From contig CAWCZR010000006.1 in NCBI GenBank assembly GCA_963800135.1, forward strand, positions 496,001 to 560,000: a DNA stretch of 64,000 bases, written 5' to 3'. Both the position numbers and the translations under genes were made by a program. Positions 16,736 to 26,585 of this stretch are shown here, piece by piece. The notes under the pieces were generated by a model, which was not told the origin of the DNA, did no database searches, and saw only the letters and a list, made by a program, of their open reading frames with translations. Position 1 is the first letter of the stretch, and each line of letters begins with the position of its first letter. The DNA comes from DASPSM01 sp963800135 (lineage in GTDB: Bacteria > Planctomycetota > Planctomycetia > Planctomycetales > Planctomycetaceae).

Positions 16736-17080
16736 TCAGGCCAGTTCGGGCACGTCGATCACGACGCGGATGTGAGCGAAACGGCGACGGATGACGTTGG
16801 CCATGCCCCGCGACCGGGGCAGCATCCGCTTGAACATCGGGCCGCCATCGACGCAGGCTTCGACGATCTTCAAACTGTCCACGTTGCGGGCCCCGCGATC
16901 CTCGCAGTTGGCAATCGCGCTCTTGAGCACCTTCTCCAACATCCGCGCGCCGCGATTGGGCTCGTACTTGAGCAAGAGCAGACCGTCCCCCGCAGGCTGA
17001 TTCCGGATCAGGTCGGCAAAGGGACGCACCTTCGTCGCCGCAATGCGTGCGAAGCGGTGCTTGGCCATGATGCGGGCCAT
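16736..17080 (-). CDS. rplV: 50S ribosomal protein L22
   Basis: L22 extends a beta-hairpin into the nascent-peptide tunnel and is a macrolide-resistance site. The 114-residue product contains VRPFADLIRNQP in the early helix, the ANCEDRGARNVDSLKI core and the hairpin region GPMFKRMLPRSRGMANVIRR. The ATG follows GAGGAGAATCACCG. Its neighbours rpsS and rpsC are in standard order. Confidence 0.97.
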   Translation of the reverse strand: MARIMAKHRFARIAATKVRPFADLIRNQPAGDGLLLLKYEPNRGARMLEKVLKSAIANCEDRGARNVDSLKIVEACVDGGPMFKRMLPRSRGMANVIRRRFAHIRVVIDVPELA

Positions 17081-17155
17081 CGGTGATTCTCCTCTTTCTC
17101 CGGCTCTTCTTGTTTGCGCTGGCTCGTTATTTACGCGGCTGCTTCTAGACCGGGG

Positions 17156-17425
17156 CTACTTCTTACCCTTGGCCCCGTGGCCGCGGAACGTACGGGAGGG
17201 GGCGAACTCTCCCAGCTTGTGTCCGACCATTTCTTCGGTCACGTAAACGCTGATGTGCTTGCGACCGTCGTGGACCAGAAACGTATGGCCCACGAACTCG
17301 GGCGACACCGTCGAGCGGCGCGCCCAGGTCTTGATCGGCTCTTTCTTGGCCGACATCGTGAGCCGCTCCACCTTCTTGAGGAGCTTTTCGTCGACGAACG
17401 GACCTTTTTTGAGTGAACGTCCCAT
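17156..17425 (-). CDS. rpsS: 30S ribosomal protein S19
   Basis: S19 partners S13 in the 30S head. The 89-residue product starts MGRSLKKGPFVDEKLLKKV and ends EFAPSRTFRGHGAKGKK, with the family core WARRSTVSPEFVGHTFLVH. The ATG follows an AGGAAAAG ribosome-binding site. Confidence 0.98.
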   Translation of the reverse strand: MGRSLKKGPFVDEKLLKKVERLTMSAKKEPIKTWARRSTVSPEFVGHTFLVHDGRKHISVYVTEEMVGHKLGEFAPSRTFRGHGAKGKK

Positions 17426-17465
17426 AACTTTTCCTGGCGGTGGTTTTCCCGGCGCTGGTCTGGCG

Positions 17466-18323
17466 TCAGATTTTCAATTGGCCGTAACGGCGCGACTTGC
17501 GACGGCGAATAATGGCTTTGGACGACGGCTTGCGGCGTTTGCGAGTGCGCCCCCCCTTGGAGAGCACGCCGGTCGGGCTGCACGGATGACGTCCGCCCGA
17601 ACTCCGGCCTTCGCCGCCGCCCATCGGGTGAGCGACCGGGTTCATGGCGACGCCGCGGACATGAGGCCGCCGCCCCATCCACCGCTTGCGTCCGGCCTTG
17701 CCGATCGAAACGTTGATATGGTCGGAATTGCCGATCACGCCCACGGTCGCGCGGCACGCGCTGGGGAGTCGCCGAACTTCACCGGACGGCAGCGTGATCT
17801 GGGCCCACTTCCCTTCGCGGGCGTTCATCACCGCGTGCACGCCGGCCGTACGGCATAGCTGGCCGCCGCTTCCCGGCTGCATTTCGATGCAGTGAACCTG
17901 CGTGCCCGGCGGAATCTTTTCCAGCGGCATCGCGTTGCCGACGTTGGGCTCAACTGCCAGTCCGCTCTCGACCTTGTCGCCGACCTTCAGCCCCTCGGGG
18001 GCGAGGATGTAGCGCTTCTCGCCGTCGGCATAATGCAACAAGGCGATGCGGGCCGAGCGATTGGGATCGTATTCGATGAAGGCCACCTTCGCGGGGACGC
18101 CGTCCTTGTCCCGGTCGAAGTCGATCATCCGGTAAATCTTCTTGTGCCCGCCGCCGCGGTGCCGGGCCGTAATGCGACCCTGGAAGTTGCGGCCGCCCTT
18201 CTTCTTCATCCGGAACGAGAGGAGCTTTTCCGGCTCCTTTTTCGGATCGGTGATCTCCGAAAAATCACTCACCGAGCCCGCGCGGCGTCCGGGAGAGGTC
18301 GGCTTGTATTTTCGTATGCCCAT
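17466..18323 (-). CDS. rplB: 50S ribosomal protein L2
   Basis: L2 is required for subunit association and peptidyl-transferase function. The 285-residue product has the OB-like and SH3-like domains and the catalytic-centre loop VRGVAMNPVAHPMGGGEG with its conserved histidine. The C-terminus is basic (RKRRKPSSKAIIRRRKSR). Length is slightly above the 273 of E. coli. Confidence 0.98.
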   Translation of the reverse strand: MGIRKYKPTSPGRRAGSVSDFSEITDPKKEPEKLLSFRMKKKGGRNFQGRITARHRGGGHKKIYRMIDFDRDKDGVPAKVAFIEYDPNRSARIALLHYADGEKRYILAPEGLKVGDKVESGLAVEPNVGNAMPLEKIPPGTQVHCIEMQPGSGGQLCRTAGVHAVMNAREGKWAQITLPSGEVRRLPSACRATVGVIGNSDHINVSIGKAGRKRWMGRRPHVRGVAMNPVAHPMGGGEGRSSGGRHPCSPTGVLSKGGRTRKRRKPSSKAIIRRRKSRRYGQLKI

Positions 18324-18387
18324 CGGAACAGTCCTGACGATTCAACGGGGAGCGAACTCGCCCAGAAGTTGCGCCTGCCAAGAATCC

Positions 18388-18696
18388 TTAGAAGAACACG
18401 ATCCGATCCTCGGGATTCAGCTCGACGATGGCCTTCTTCCACGAAGAGGTGTGGCCCGCCTTGAGACGGTGGCGTCGAATTTTCCCCTTGCGATTCTGCG
18501 TACGAACCTTGAGGACGCGAACGCTCCACAACTCCTCGACGGCCTGTTTGATCTCGGTTTTGGTCGCCATCGGGGCGACGCTGAACGTGTAGGCGTTGTG
18601 CCGTTCGGAAATGTGCGTTCCCTTTTCCGTCACCAGGGGGTGCAACACCACCTGGTACGGTTCCAACTTGATCTTGGGAGCAGTTGCCTCGGCCAT
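18388..18696 (-). CDS. rplW: 50S ribosomal protein L23
   Basis: L23 sits at the tunnel exit and docks trigger factor and SRP. The 102-residue product contains YQVVLHPLVTEKGTHISE, AYTFSVAPMATKTEIKQAVE and the RRHRLKAGHTSSWKKAIVEL end. A strong AAAGGA leader precedes the ATG. It follows rplD with a 6-base gap. Confidence 0.97.
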   Translation of the reverse strand: MAEATAPKIKLEPYQVVLHPLVTEKGTHISERHNAYTFSVAPMATKTEIKQAVEELWSVRVLKVRTQNRKGKIRRHRLKAGHTSSWKKAIVELNPEDRIVFF

Positions 18697-18702
18697 GATT
18701 GG

Positions 18703-19368
18703 TTATCCTTTTGCCGCGGCCGGCTTCTTGGAGCCCTTCCGCAGCCGATCGAGGGCGCCCCGCGTCAAAATCAATTGCCGCTGGTGCAACAGATCGTACG
18801 CGTTGAGATCGTCGCAGCTGGAGATCTGCAGCGTCGGAATATTGCGACCCGAGCGCCACACCTTGCCGTCGTGCGCTTCGATCGCCAGCAGGCAACTCGT
18901 CTTCGAGAGCCCCAGCGACTTCAGCATGCCGGCGATCGCCTTGGTCTTGGGCTCGGCGATCGAGAGCTCGTTGAGCAGCGTCACCTGCTCGTCGATGAAC
19001 TTGCTCAACAGCGCCATCCGGGTCGCCAGTCGCACTGCCTTCTTGGGAAGGCGATAGCTGTAATCGATCGGGTAGCGAGCGTGGGCGCGACCGCCGCCGC
19101 GACGTGTGCCCGTCCGCAGCGTTCCCGCGCGAGCCCGGCCTGTCCCCTTCTGCCGATAAAGCTTTTTGGTGCTGCCTTCGGTTTGGGCGCGGTTGCGGTT
19201 TTGCACGGTGCCGACGCGACGGTTGGCTTCGTACATGACCACCACGTCGTGCAGCAGCTGTTTATTGATGCCGGGCGCCAGTTCGTTGGCGTCGAAATTG
19301 ACGCTGCCGACCGACTGACCGGTCTTATCGCGAACTGCGACGGTGATTTTGGATTTCTCTTCGGCCAT
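18703..19368 (-). CDS. rplD: 50S ribosomal protein L4
   Basis: L4 has a globular domain and a long loop reaching the exit tunnel; in E. coli it also represses its own S10 operon. The 221-residue product has the loop YRQKGTGRARAGTLRTGTRR with GGGRAHARYPIDYSYRLP after it, and the globular C-terminal half. The family fit is unambiguous. Confidence 0.98.
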   Translation of the reverse strand: MAEEKSKITVAVRDKTGQSVGSVNFDANELAPGINKQLLHDVVVMYEANRRVGTVQNRNRAQTEGSTKKLYRQKGTGRARAGTLRTGTRRGGGRAHARYPIDYSYRLPKKAVRLATRMALLSKFIDEQVTLLNELSIAEPKTKAIAGMLKSLGLSKTSCLLAIEAHDGKVWRSGRNIPTLQISSCDDLNAYDLLHQRQLILTRGALDRLRKGSKKPAAAKG

Positions 19369-19391
19369 GACTCTGGTCCACCAGTCAGCGA

Positions 19392-20108
19392 CTACTTCGT
19401 CGGTTGTTCTTTCTTCCCGTGCTTCTTGGTCGGCCGGATCACGACCCAGCCGCCGGTCGGACCGGGAACCGATCCTTCCACCAGCAGCATGTTCGTTTCT
19501 GCGTCGACCTTAAACACCGAAATGTTCCGCATGGTGACCCGTTCGCCGCCGTAACGGCCCGGCATCCGCTTGCCCTTAACGACGTGCGACGGGTCGGCAC
19601 TGGCCCCGATCGAGCCGCCGTGGCGGTGCATTCGTTTGACGCCGTGAGTGGCACCCTGCCCCTGAAAGTTGTGCCGCTTCATCACGCCGGTGTGTCCACG
19701 CCCCTTGGTCAGGCCGATCAGGTCGACCCGCTTGACCTCGCTCAAAATCGACAGCTTGACTTCGCCGCCGACCTCAAGCCCGTGCTCGTCCCCCTCGGTG
19801 CGGAACTCGCGGATGTAACGCTTGGGCTCGCAGTTGGCCTTGGCGACGGCCGGCTGGCCGAGCGAGACCCGCCGCTTCTGGCGGCGCCCCTCCAGGTTGG
19901 CGACCTGTCCGCGTTCGGCACGGCTGGCCTGCTTACGCTTCTTGTCGACGAAGCCCAGCTGCACCGCCTCGTAGCCGTCGCGTTCCTTGGTCCGCACCGC
20001 CAGCACAGTGCACGGGCCGGCCTCAATGACGGTCACCGCGTGGAGGTTTCCCTCCGCGTCGTACACCTGCGTCATGCCGACTTTGCGGCCCAGTATTCCC
20101 ATTCGCAT
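19392..20108 (-). CDS. rplC: 50S ribosomal protein L3
   Basis: L3 is an early assembly protein reaching the peptidyl-transferase centre. The product from ATG 20108 has 238 residues and begins MRMGILGRKVGMTQVYDAEG; E. coli L3 has 209. The tip region TGVMKRHNFQGQGATHGVKR contains the Gln that is methylated in many bacteria. A 12-residue upstream in-frame extension is not conserved. No strong ribosome-binding site was seen, although a 384-base leader lies in front. Confidence 0.96.
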   Translation of the reverse strand: MRMGILGRKVGMTQVYDAEGNLHAVTVIEAGPCTVLAVRTKERDGYEAVQLGFVDKKRKQASRAERGQVANLEGRRQKRRVSLGQPAVAKANCEPKRYIREFRTEGDEHGLEVGGEVKLSILSEVKRVDLIGLTKGRGHTGVMKRHNFQGQGATHGVKRMHRHGGSIGASADPSHVVKGKRMPGRYGGERVTMRNISVFKVDAETNMLLVEGSVPGPTGGWVVIRPTKKHGKKEQPTK

Positions 20109-20492
20109 GGCGGAAACGTCCCAACGATGCGATTCGATTCGCAAGTTCCATCGACTTGGCGACGAGCAAAGTCGACAAGCCGAAACTGTGATTCGTTAAC
20201 TGTGTTCTACAACTGCAGTGTGGCGGCACGGGCGGCGAGGCACACGCGCGACTGCACTGGTGAATTTTCGCGGCAGAGCCGAGAGGCTGCCGATGTGAAT
20301 CCTGCTCGGGGACAGGGGACGAGCACCGCAATCGATCGCGCTTGCCAGAGTCCACTTTTGCCAAGCGACTCAGCCAGCGGGCACGCTTCAAGCGGCCCGA
20401 CGATTTGCAGTTCGACGTCAGTTTTGACGAAAGGCCCGCGCCTCAGAATGCGGCGCGGCAATCATCATTCAGACGTTCGACGTTGTTCGTCC
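20109..20492 (-). other. Long rpsJ-rplC spacer with hairpin, possible leader or attenuator
   Basis: In most bacteria rpsJ and rplC are almost adjacent; here they are 384 bases apart. No gene was recognised in the gap. Shortly after the rpsJ stop the transcript can form a GC-rich hairpin (20433-20459, eight pairs with one bulge) followed by CUUUCGUC. This could be an attenuator or partial terminator, or the spacer may hold a second promoter. E. coli regulates this operon by L4 binding a leader upstream of rpsJ; a comparable element here is inference. Confidence 0.45.
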
Positions 20493-20825
20493 TCAACCTC
20501 CCCCCGCCGACGCTTTGATTTTGATGTCGACGCCCGCAGGCAGCGACAGCTTGTTCAACGCGTCGATAGTCTTTCCCGTCGGCTGGATGATGTCAATCAA
20601 TCGTTTGTGGGTGCGAATCTCGAACTGCTCACGGGATTTCTTGTCGATGTGCGGACTGCGCAGCACCGTGTACCGTTCGATGCGAGTAGGCAGGGGAATC
20701 GGACCGTGCACGACAGCACCCGTCCTCTTCGCCGTGTCGACAATTTCCGATGCCGACTGATCGAGAACGGAATGGTCGTACGCCTCCATCCGAATCCGAA
20801 TCCGTTCTTGGCTCCCGCCCGCCAC
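20493..20825 (-). CDS. rpsJ: 30S ribosomal protein S10
   Basis: S10 sits in the 30S head and also acts as NusE in antitermination. The 110-residue product has RIRIRMEAYDHSVLDQSA, GPIPLPTRIERYTVLRSPH and REQFEIRTHKRLIDI, all canonical. The start is GTG with GGGGAG seven bases upstream. It is the first gene of the operon. Confidence 0.98.
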   Translation of the reverse strand: MAGGSQERIRIRMEAYDHSVLDQSASEIVDTAKRTGAVVHGPIPLPTRIERYTVLRSPHIDKKSREQFEIRTHKRLIDIIQPTGKTIDALNKLSLPAGVDIKIKASAGGG

Positions 20826-20892
20826 TCAAAGTCTCCCCAGCAAAAGATTTACGTCAACTTCGCCCATGGTCCCGCAATGCGGGAAACCCGTG

Positions 20893-20921
20893 ATAGTAGT
20901 GAGGCTTGTGTTCTTTGTCAA
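20893..20921 (-). promoter_or_regulatory. Sigma-70-type promoter of the S10-spc-alpha operon
   Basis: On the minus strand a perfect TTGACA (20921-20916) is followed after 17 bases by TACTAT (20898-20893), four of six matches to TATAAT. Transcription would begin near 20886, leaving a leader of about 60 bases before rpsJ. The 328-base region 20826-21153 separates rpsJ from the divergent dehydrogenase gene; nothing else was recognised in it. Confidence 0.7.
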
Positions 20922-21153
20922 GAAACTGCAACGCAGATTGTCAGCGGAAATCTGGGGCTCGATTTTCGCTGCGCTCACGCGCGCCTCCAACGTCATCACC
21001 CCAGCCCGACTGTACCGAAAAAGGGCTTTGTACGAAACGATCGGACCGCTTGCGGGGCTTCACTCGCTGCCTCGCCGCGGCTCGTTTTGGTTTGTTGGGG
21101 GATCTGTTAGGATTTTGGGGCGACGAACGGGATTCGCTCGCGGGGGGAGTGCG

Positions 21154-22002
21154 TTGCTCGATCAATATGCCGAACGCTGGGCACTCGTCACCGGCGCGTC
21201 ATCAGGGATCGGTGCCGAATTCGCCCGCTTGCTCGCAGCCCGCGGCATGCATCTGGTGCTGGCTGCTCGCCGGACCGATCGCCTCAACGAGCTGGCCGCC
21301 GAATTGCATGCCCGGCATCGTTCAAACTGCGAAGTCATCTCCAGCGACCTGTCGGACCCGCGCGAGCCGGCTGCTCTGTTCGACCAGGTGGCCCAACGGG
21401 GCATCACGATCGAGCTGCTCATCAATAACGCCGGATTTGCCGTCGTCGGCGAAGTTGAAAAGACCGACAGCGAGCGAATCGAGCAGATGCTGCGGCTCAA
21501 TGTGATGACGGTTACCGACCTCACCTACCGCTTCCTGCCCGGAATGCTGGCCCGCGGCCACGGCGCCATCTTGAACGTCTCGTCGGTCGCCGCGTTTCAG
21601 CCGGTCGCCTATATGGCCGCTTACGCTGCCAGCAAGAGCTACATTTTGAACTTTACGGAGGCCCTCTGGGCCGAGGTCCGCGGACGGGGTGTGAGCCTGA
21701 TGGCCGTGTGCCCCGGCACGACGCGGACCGAACTCTTCGACGTCGCCGGCGTGCCCGGCTGGCTCAAGCGGCGCCCCTCTCATTCCGCCGAAAAAGTGGC
21801 CAAGGGCGCGCTGCGTGCCTTGGAAAAACGCAAACAGTGTTACATCCCGGGGTGGCGGAACTATCTCGTGACCATGCTGGTGCGAATGGCCCCGCGGAGC
21901 GTCGTCGTCAAGGAATCGATGAGGTACTTCCGACCCGGCCGCGGCAGCTCCCAGTCCGACCCCGAAATCATTCAGACCGCGCCGCGCGACGGTATTCGCT
22001 GA
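21154..22002 (+). CDS. Short-chain dehydrogenase/reductase (SDR family)
   Basis: The product has 282 residues from TTG 21154, chosen because GGGGGGAG lies five bases upstream and the Rossmann motif follows immediately. It has TGASSGIG for NAD(P) binding, NNAG after the fourth strand, and the catalytic Ser (NVSSVAAF) and Tyr-Lys (YAASK). The C-terminal part (GVPGWLKRRPSHSAEKVAKG and on) resembles the classical SDRs annotated as ketoreductase or DltE-like oxidoreductases. Substrate unknown. The next gene, another SDR, is in the same direction 88 bases on, so the two may be co-transcribed. Confidence 0.9.
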   Translation: MLDQYAERWALVTGASSGIGAEFARLLAARGMHLVLAARRTDRLNELAAELHARHRSNCEVISSDLSDPREPAALFDQVAQRGITIELLINNAGFAVVGEVEKTDSERIEQMLRLNVMTVTDLTYRFLPGMLARGHGAILNVSSVAAFQPVAYMAAYAASKSYILNFTEALWAEVRGRGVSLMAVCPGTTRTELFDVAGVPGWLKRRPSHSAEKVAKGALRALEKRKQCYIPGWRNYLVTMLVRMAPRSVVVKESMRYFRPGRGSSQSDPEIIQTAPRDGIR

Positions 22003-22090
22003 CGGGGGCGTTTGCTGAACTTGTCGCCGTCTAATCCTGCCTTCACCAATCTGCTTTTCTCTGGCCAATCTGCTTTGAGGTATCACGATC

Positions 22091-22873
<783 letters not shown>

Positions 22874-22880
22874 CGCAGGG

Positions 22881-22911
22881 CGGGCCAGGGCCCGCTTCGG
22901 GCCGACGGCCC
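22881..22911. terminator. Overlapping GC hairpins between convergent genes
   Basis: Three overlapping short perfect stems (22881-22894, 22890-22902, 22899-22911) lie just after the SDR stop and before the end of the convergent gene at 22952. There is no T-tract, so terminator function is suggested only by position. Confidence 0.35.
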
Positions 22912-22951
22912 ACCGTCTTCGAAAACGCGGAACGCTGTACTGGCGGCGGAG

Positions 22952-23605
22952 TCAGCCGCTCGCGTTGGGGCTATAACCGCACGCGTCGAACGGAATCCTG
23001 CGGATTCGCTCCGAGTGGAACCAGCGAACGATCTCGTCGTGGGAAGAGCTCGGCAGTTCCCAGAACGCATTGCACAGCTTGTTCTGACGAAGACAATCCG
23101 CGTTCGACTCGAAATATGCCAAGACGGCTGCGGGCACCTTTTCGATTTGCTCAAGGTGCGGTGCCACCTTGAGCCCCATTCTTGCGATCGCGCACATCCA
23201 ACCATCGAGTTTTTCAAACGCGCCGCATTCAATCGCGTCGGCAATGACCGCGAAGAGGAAACCCCGCAACGCTTCCTTCCTCGCGGGCGGCCAGGAGTTG
23301 GGATCACACGATCCGATGGCGCGCCCGGTCACTTCGATATCCGGCATCGCGGCATCGTCCGTCGCCGAAAGCTCCAAAATCCGCGGCAGAAAATAAGGAT
23401 AATCCTCGGCGCCTCCGACGGTCAGAAATGCCGAAAACGCATAGGACGACACGTCCTCAGCGCGGATCTCGCGGAGCCGCGTCGCCAAAAGCGTGTCGAC
23501 GTGTTTGCCCTCGATGCAACACGGACATCCCTCGATGACGCGCGGCTTCGGGACATCCGCAAACACGGCGTAGATCTGCTCAATCGATTGCGCTAGTGCC
23601 TTCAT
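22952..23605 (-). CDS. Uncharacterised protein with CxCC motif
   Basis: The product has 217 residues from ATG 23605; an upstream in-frame extension is Arg-rich and rejected. Residues 10-32 read IYAVFADVPKPRVIEG followed by CPCC (Cys27, 29, 30). AEDVSSYAFSAFLTVGGAED and YPYFLPRILEL come next. I recall families with this layout (CPCC near the start, then a YAF...FLPRILEL block) in varied bacteria, all without known function. No signal peptide. The cysteines could bind metal. It is the neighbour of the cytochrome c maturation operon on the same strand, 40 bases away, but a functional link is not evident. Confidence 0.75.
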   Translation of the reverse strand: MKALAQSIEQIYAVFADVPKPRVIEGCPCCIEGKHVDTLLATRLREIRAEDVSSYAFSAFLTVGGAEDYPYFLPRILELSATDDAAMPDIEVTGRAIGSCDPNSWPPARKEALRGFLFAVIADAIECGAFEKLDGWMCAIARMGLKVAPHLEQIEKVPAAVLAYFESNADCLRQNKLCNAFWELPSSSHDEIVRWFHSERIRRIPFDACGYSPNASG

Positions 23606-23645
23606 GATTCTGCGATCAACCGCCCGACGTGCTCGCGGCGACGGG

Positions 23646-26585
23646 TTACGTTTGGCTCTTGGCGGCCGTCGATCGCGACAAGAGGTCAGTCGTCTCCGCG
23701 GCATAGCGACCCCAAGCGGCGGCAACCAACAGCAGGTTCAGCACAACCGCGGCCGACACGTAACCCAATCCGCCCGAGCCGACCGCGTACGCGTGCAAGC
23801 CGACTTCCGTCGGCATGTTTGTTCCTTGCAGCCAGCCGTTCACCATCGGCAGGACAAAGTTGACGCCGTACCACGAGAACAGAATCGCGGAGAAGCAGAG
23901 CACGCCGCCCACGTTGGTGCCGAAGGTGCCGACCCAGCCGGCGTAGCGGCCGTGCAGCACGACGAGGTACGCCAACAGCGAGATCAGCGCCCAGACTTCT
24001 TTCGGATCCCAATCCCAGAAGCGACCCCACGACACGTCGGCCCACAATCCGCCCAAGATCGTGCCGGCCGCCAAGAGCAACACGGCCACTTGCTGGGCCT
24101 TGTACGTGTAGCTCGCCAGCGTGGCGACTTCTTTAGGCGGCCGCGTGGTGGCCGACGCCAGATGCTCGTCGCCCGTGCCGAAATCCTCGAAGCCGGCCTT
24201 GATCGTGCGCGTCAGCATGGCGGGTTTGAGCGCCTCGCCGGCCTTCTTGAGTCGCGCGGCCAGTGAAGGTTCGCCACCGCGGTAATGGGCGTCGAGATCA
24301 AAGATCGGGCCGCCGTTGTGCGCGGGGCCTGCACCAGTGGCCGCGAGAGCCACCGACGAGGTCTGTCCCGGCACACGGTACTTTCCGAAGAGGTAATAGA
24401 GCATGGCCAGGTTGCCCAGGCCCCAGGCCAGTCCCCCGGCCCCATAGCTCGAGACGATCGTCAGGACGTGGATCGCCAGCCAGTAGTTGTTGCGCAGCAC
24501 GGCCGTGATCGAGCCGATCCGCGGATTGAAGATGTCAGGGCTGGTCATGCCGACGAAGTGGGCCAGCATCATGCCGAAGCAGGCGACGGGCAGCGCGCCC
24601 ATCAGGAAGTAGCGGCGCTGATACGTCTGCTGCCACAGCTCGCCCCGGTTGCGAGCCGCTTCCGGAATGAGGGTGAACGGGGTCAAAAGCACGGCGATCG
24701 CCGCCCGTGAGCCGAACCAGGCACACCCGCAGACGACGGCGATGCCCACCAGCCACGTCCCCACCGACGAAAGGGCGACGGCCTTACCGAAGATCGGCGG
24801 CGTGAGCTTGATGATCCGAAACGACGTATCGCTGCGGGTAAGAAACCAAACCACGCCGGCGAAGGCGCTCAGCCGCACGAGTGAAGCGACGCACTGCACG
24901 GGGACCAACACGCGGCTGAAGATCTTGCCGGCGTCTTCGAGCTTCGGCCGATCCAGCTCCAGACGCGGCGGCACGGACGAGTCGTTTTCGCGGCGACGGA
25001 TCGGCATTCCGGACAGTCGCCAGGCCCAGCTCAGTCCGGGCCAGGTCAGCGGCAGCAGGGTGAACCAAAAACCGAGCACCGAGACGACGAACGACGCCCA
25101 GATCACCGTCTCGTACATATTGGTGACGGGTGGCCGGCCGGCGATGGCAACCCGCAGCGAAAAGCCCCAAGCCGCGTACAGAATGGCGGCTGCCGTGATC
25201 GCCAGACCGCAGGCATAAACGAGCCGCGACGATTTGGCCATTCCCGCAACGACCATCACACACAGCGCGATCAGAAAGACGACCCACGCCTGGCGGAACG
25301 GCTGATACTTGTTGTAGAGAATCTCCGTGTCGAGCGAGCCGGCGGCCGGGTACGCGGAGAACTCCATCTGTGGCTCGAACAGCGGCAGCGGCTCGTAGCG
25401 GCTCCAGATGATGTCGTTGAGTTTGTCATCCAGCTCGAATTTGAAGGCTTTGGCTTCCGGCGGCACCATTTTGGTGCGGGCCACTTCGAGCGCCTTGCCC
25501 AACCGCCGCAACTGCTCGACGAAGGCGTGCATCGAGCTGTCGAAAGCCTTCTGGTCGTTGGCGTCGTAAGCCGTCCGCGTCTCTCCGAGTGTCTTCTTGA
25601 GATTGGCGATTTCCGTCTGCAGATCGCCTTTGACGTTTTGCGCCTGGGCCAGCTGCGGCAGCATGGTCACCAGGTGACGCGGGTTGTTCGGACTGGCCTC
25701 CGCCTCCCGTTCCGCCCGCCGCGGATCGAGCAGCGTACGGGCCAGATCGTCGCGATCGGTCGCCATGATGGCGGCAATCGTCACGTCGTCGCCGCCTCTC
25801 CACTTGTCGGCCTCGAGCAAGCTGCCGAGCGCGACCCACGCGTTGATCCTCTCGTCGGGATCGGTTTGGCGGGAGAGGGCCCGCGGATCGAGACCGGGAA
25901 CGACGTAGACGTCGTTGCCGTGCCGAATGTCGAGGAACGCCTTCACGTGGTGAAACAGTTCGGCCACCTTGGCGTTGATCGCGCGATCTTCGGCGGTGTC
26001 TCCCACGCTGTCCGGCGACTTGCCGTTCGCACGGTCCAGCGCGATCAGCCGCTCTTCCAGGCTCTTCGACCAGTAGGCGGGGCGCCCGGTCTCTTGCGAC
26101 TTTTTCCAGTCGAGGATTTGACCGAGCGAAACGAACGTCCCGGTGACGGGGATCTTGATCGTGTCGGTGTTCAGGATTTCGCGGAGCGGACGGTACTCGC
26201 AGCGGAAGATGGGCCGGTCGATCCATTCATCCGGACGGGTGATCCAGCCATAGAGCAGCTCGGGGGCCAGAAAGACGTGCGGCTCTTTGCTCTCGGCAGC
26301 CTCGGCATCGGGGTCCGTCCACTTCGAGCGGCCGGTCACGACGTTGACGGTTTCATCCGCTAGGCTGTCGAGCGGTTTCAGACGGCCGTCGCTGAAGACG
26401 GGGATTCGCTGCCAGCCGGACCAATCGAAATTCGGATGGGCGATGCGCGTACCGGTTGCGCCCGGTGCGGTGGAGGTCGGTTTGTCGGCCCCAGGAGCAT
26501 CGGCCGCGAGGCTGACGGGAAGAAAAACGAGGCCCGACTGCTGCGCGAGGCACAACAGCGCGAGACCGACGGCCGTCCGGATCAT
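23646..26585 (-). CDS. ccsA: Cytochrome c biogenesis protein, CcsA-like, with large N-terminal extension
   Basis: CcsA with ResB/CcsB forms the system II machine that moves heme out and attaches it to apocytochrome c. The 979-residue product has a signal peptide. Its roughly 400-residue extracytoplasmic N-terminal region (WQRIPVFSDGRLKPLDSLA) is followed by about ten membrane helices from residue 435 on. The heme-handling WWD motif is at about 851-865 (WGRFWDWDPKEVW). Histidines in SNAHVLTI-type and GLHAYAVG positions are heme-ligand candidates. CcsA proteins are often only 300-400 residues long, so this is an extended form as found in planctomycetes and some other phyla. It overlaps the ResB-like gene by four bases. 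Confidence 0.92.
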   Translation of the reverse strand: MIRTAVGLALLCLAQQSGLVFLPVSLAADAPGADKPTSTAPGATGTRIAHPNFDWSGWQRIPVFSDGRLKPLDSLADETVNVVTGRSKWTDPDAEAAESKEPHVFLAPELLYGWITRPDEWIDRPIFRCEYRPLREILNTDTIKIPVTGTFVSLGQILDWKKSQETGRPAYWSKSLEERLIALDRANGKSPDSVGDTAEDRAINAKVAELFHHVKAFLDIRHGNDVYVVPGLDPRALSRQTDPDERINAWVALGSLLEADKWRGGDDVTIAAIMATDRDDLARTLLDPRRAEREAEASPNNPRHLVTMLPQLAQAQNVKGDLQTEIANLKKTLGETRTAYDANDQKAFDSSMHAFVEQLRRLGKALEVARTKMVPPEAKAFKFELDDKLNDIIWSRYEPLPLFEPQMEFSAYPAAGSLDTEILYNKYQPFRQAWVVFLIALCVMVVAGMAKSSRLVYACGLAITAAAILYAAWGFSLRVAIAGRPPVTNMYETVIWASFVVSVLGFWFTLLPLTWPGLSWAWRLSGMPIRRRENDSSVPPRLELDRPKLEDAGKIFSRVLVPVQCVASLVRLSAFAGVVWFLTRSDTSFRIIKLTPPIFGKAVALSSVGTWLVGIAVVCGCAWFGSRAAIAVLLTPFTLIPEAARNRGELWQQTYQRRYFLMGALPVACFGMMLAHFVGMTSPDIFNPRIGSITAVLRNNYWLAIHVLTIVSSYGAGGLAWGLGNLAMLYYLFGKYRVPGQTSSVALAATGAGPAHNGGPIFDLDAHYRGGEPSLAARLKKAGEALKPAMLTRTIKAGFEDFGTGDEHLASATTRPPKEVATLASYTYKAQQVAVLLLAAGTILGGLWADVSWGRFWDWDPKEVWALISLLAYLVVLHGRYAGWVGTFGTNVGGVLCFSAILFSWYGVNFVLPMVNGWLQGTNMPTEVGLHAYAVGSGGLGYVSAAVVLNLLLVAAAWGRYAAETTDLLSRSTAAKSQT

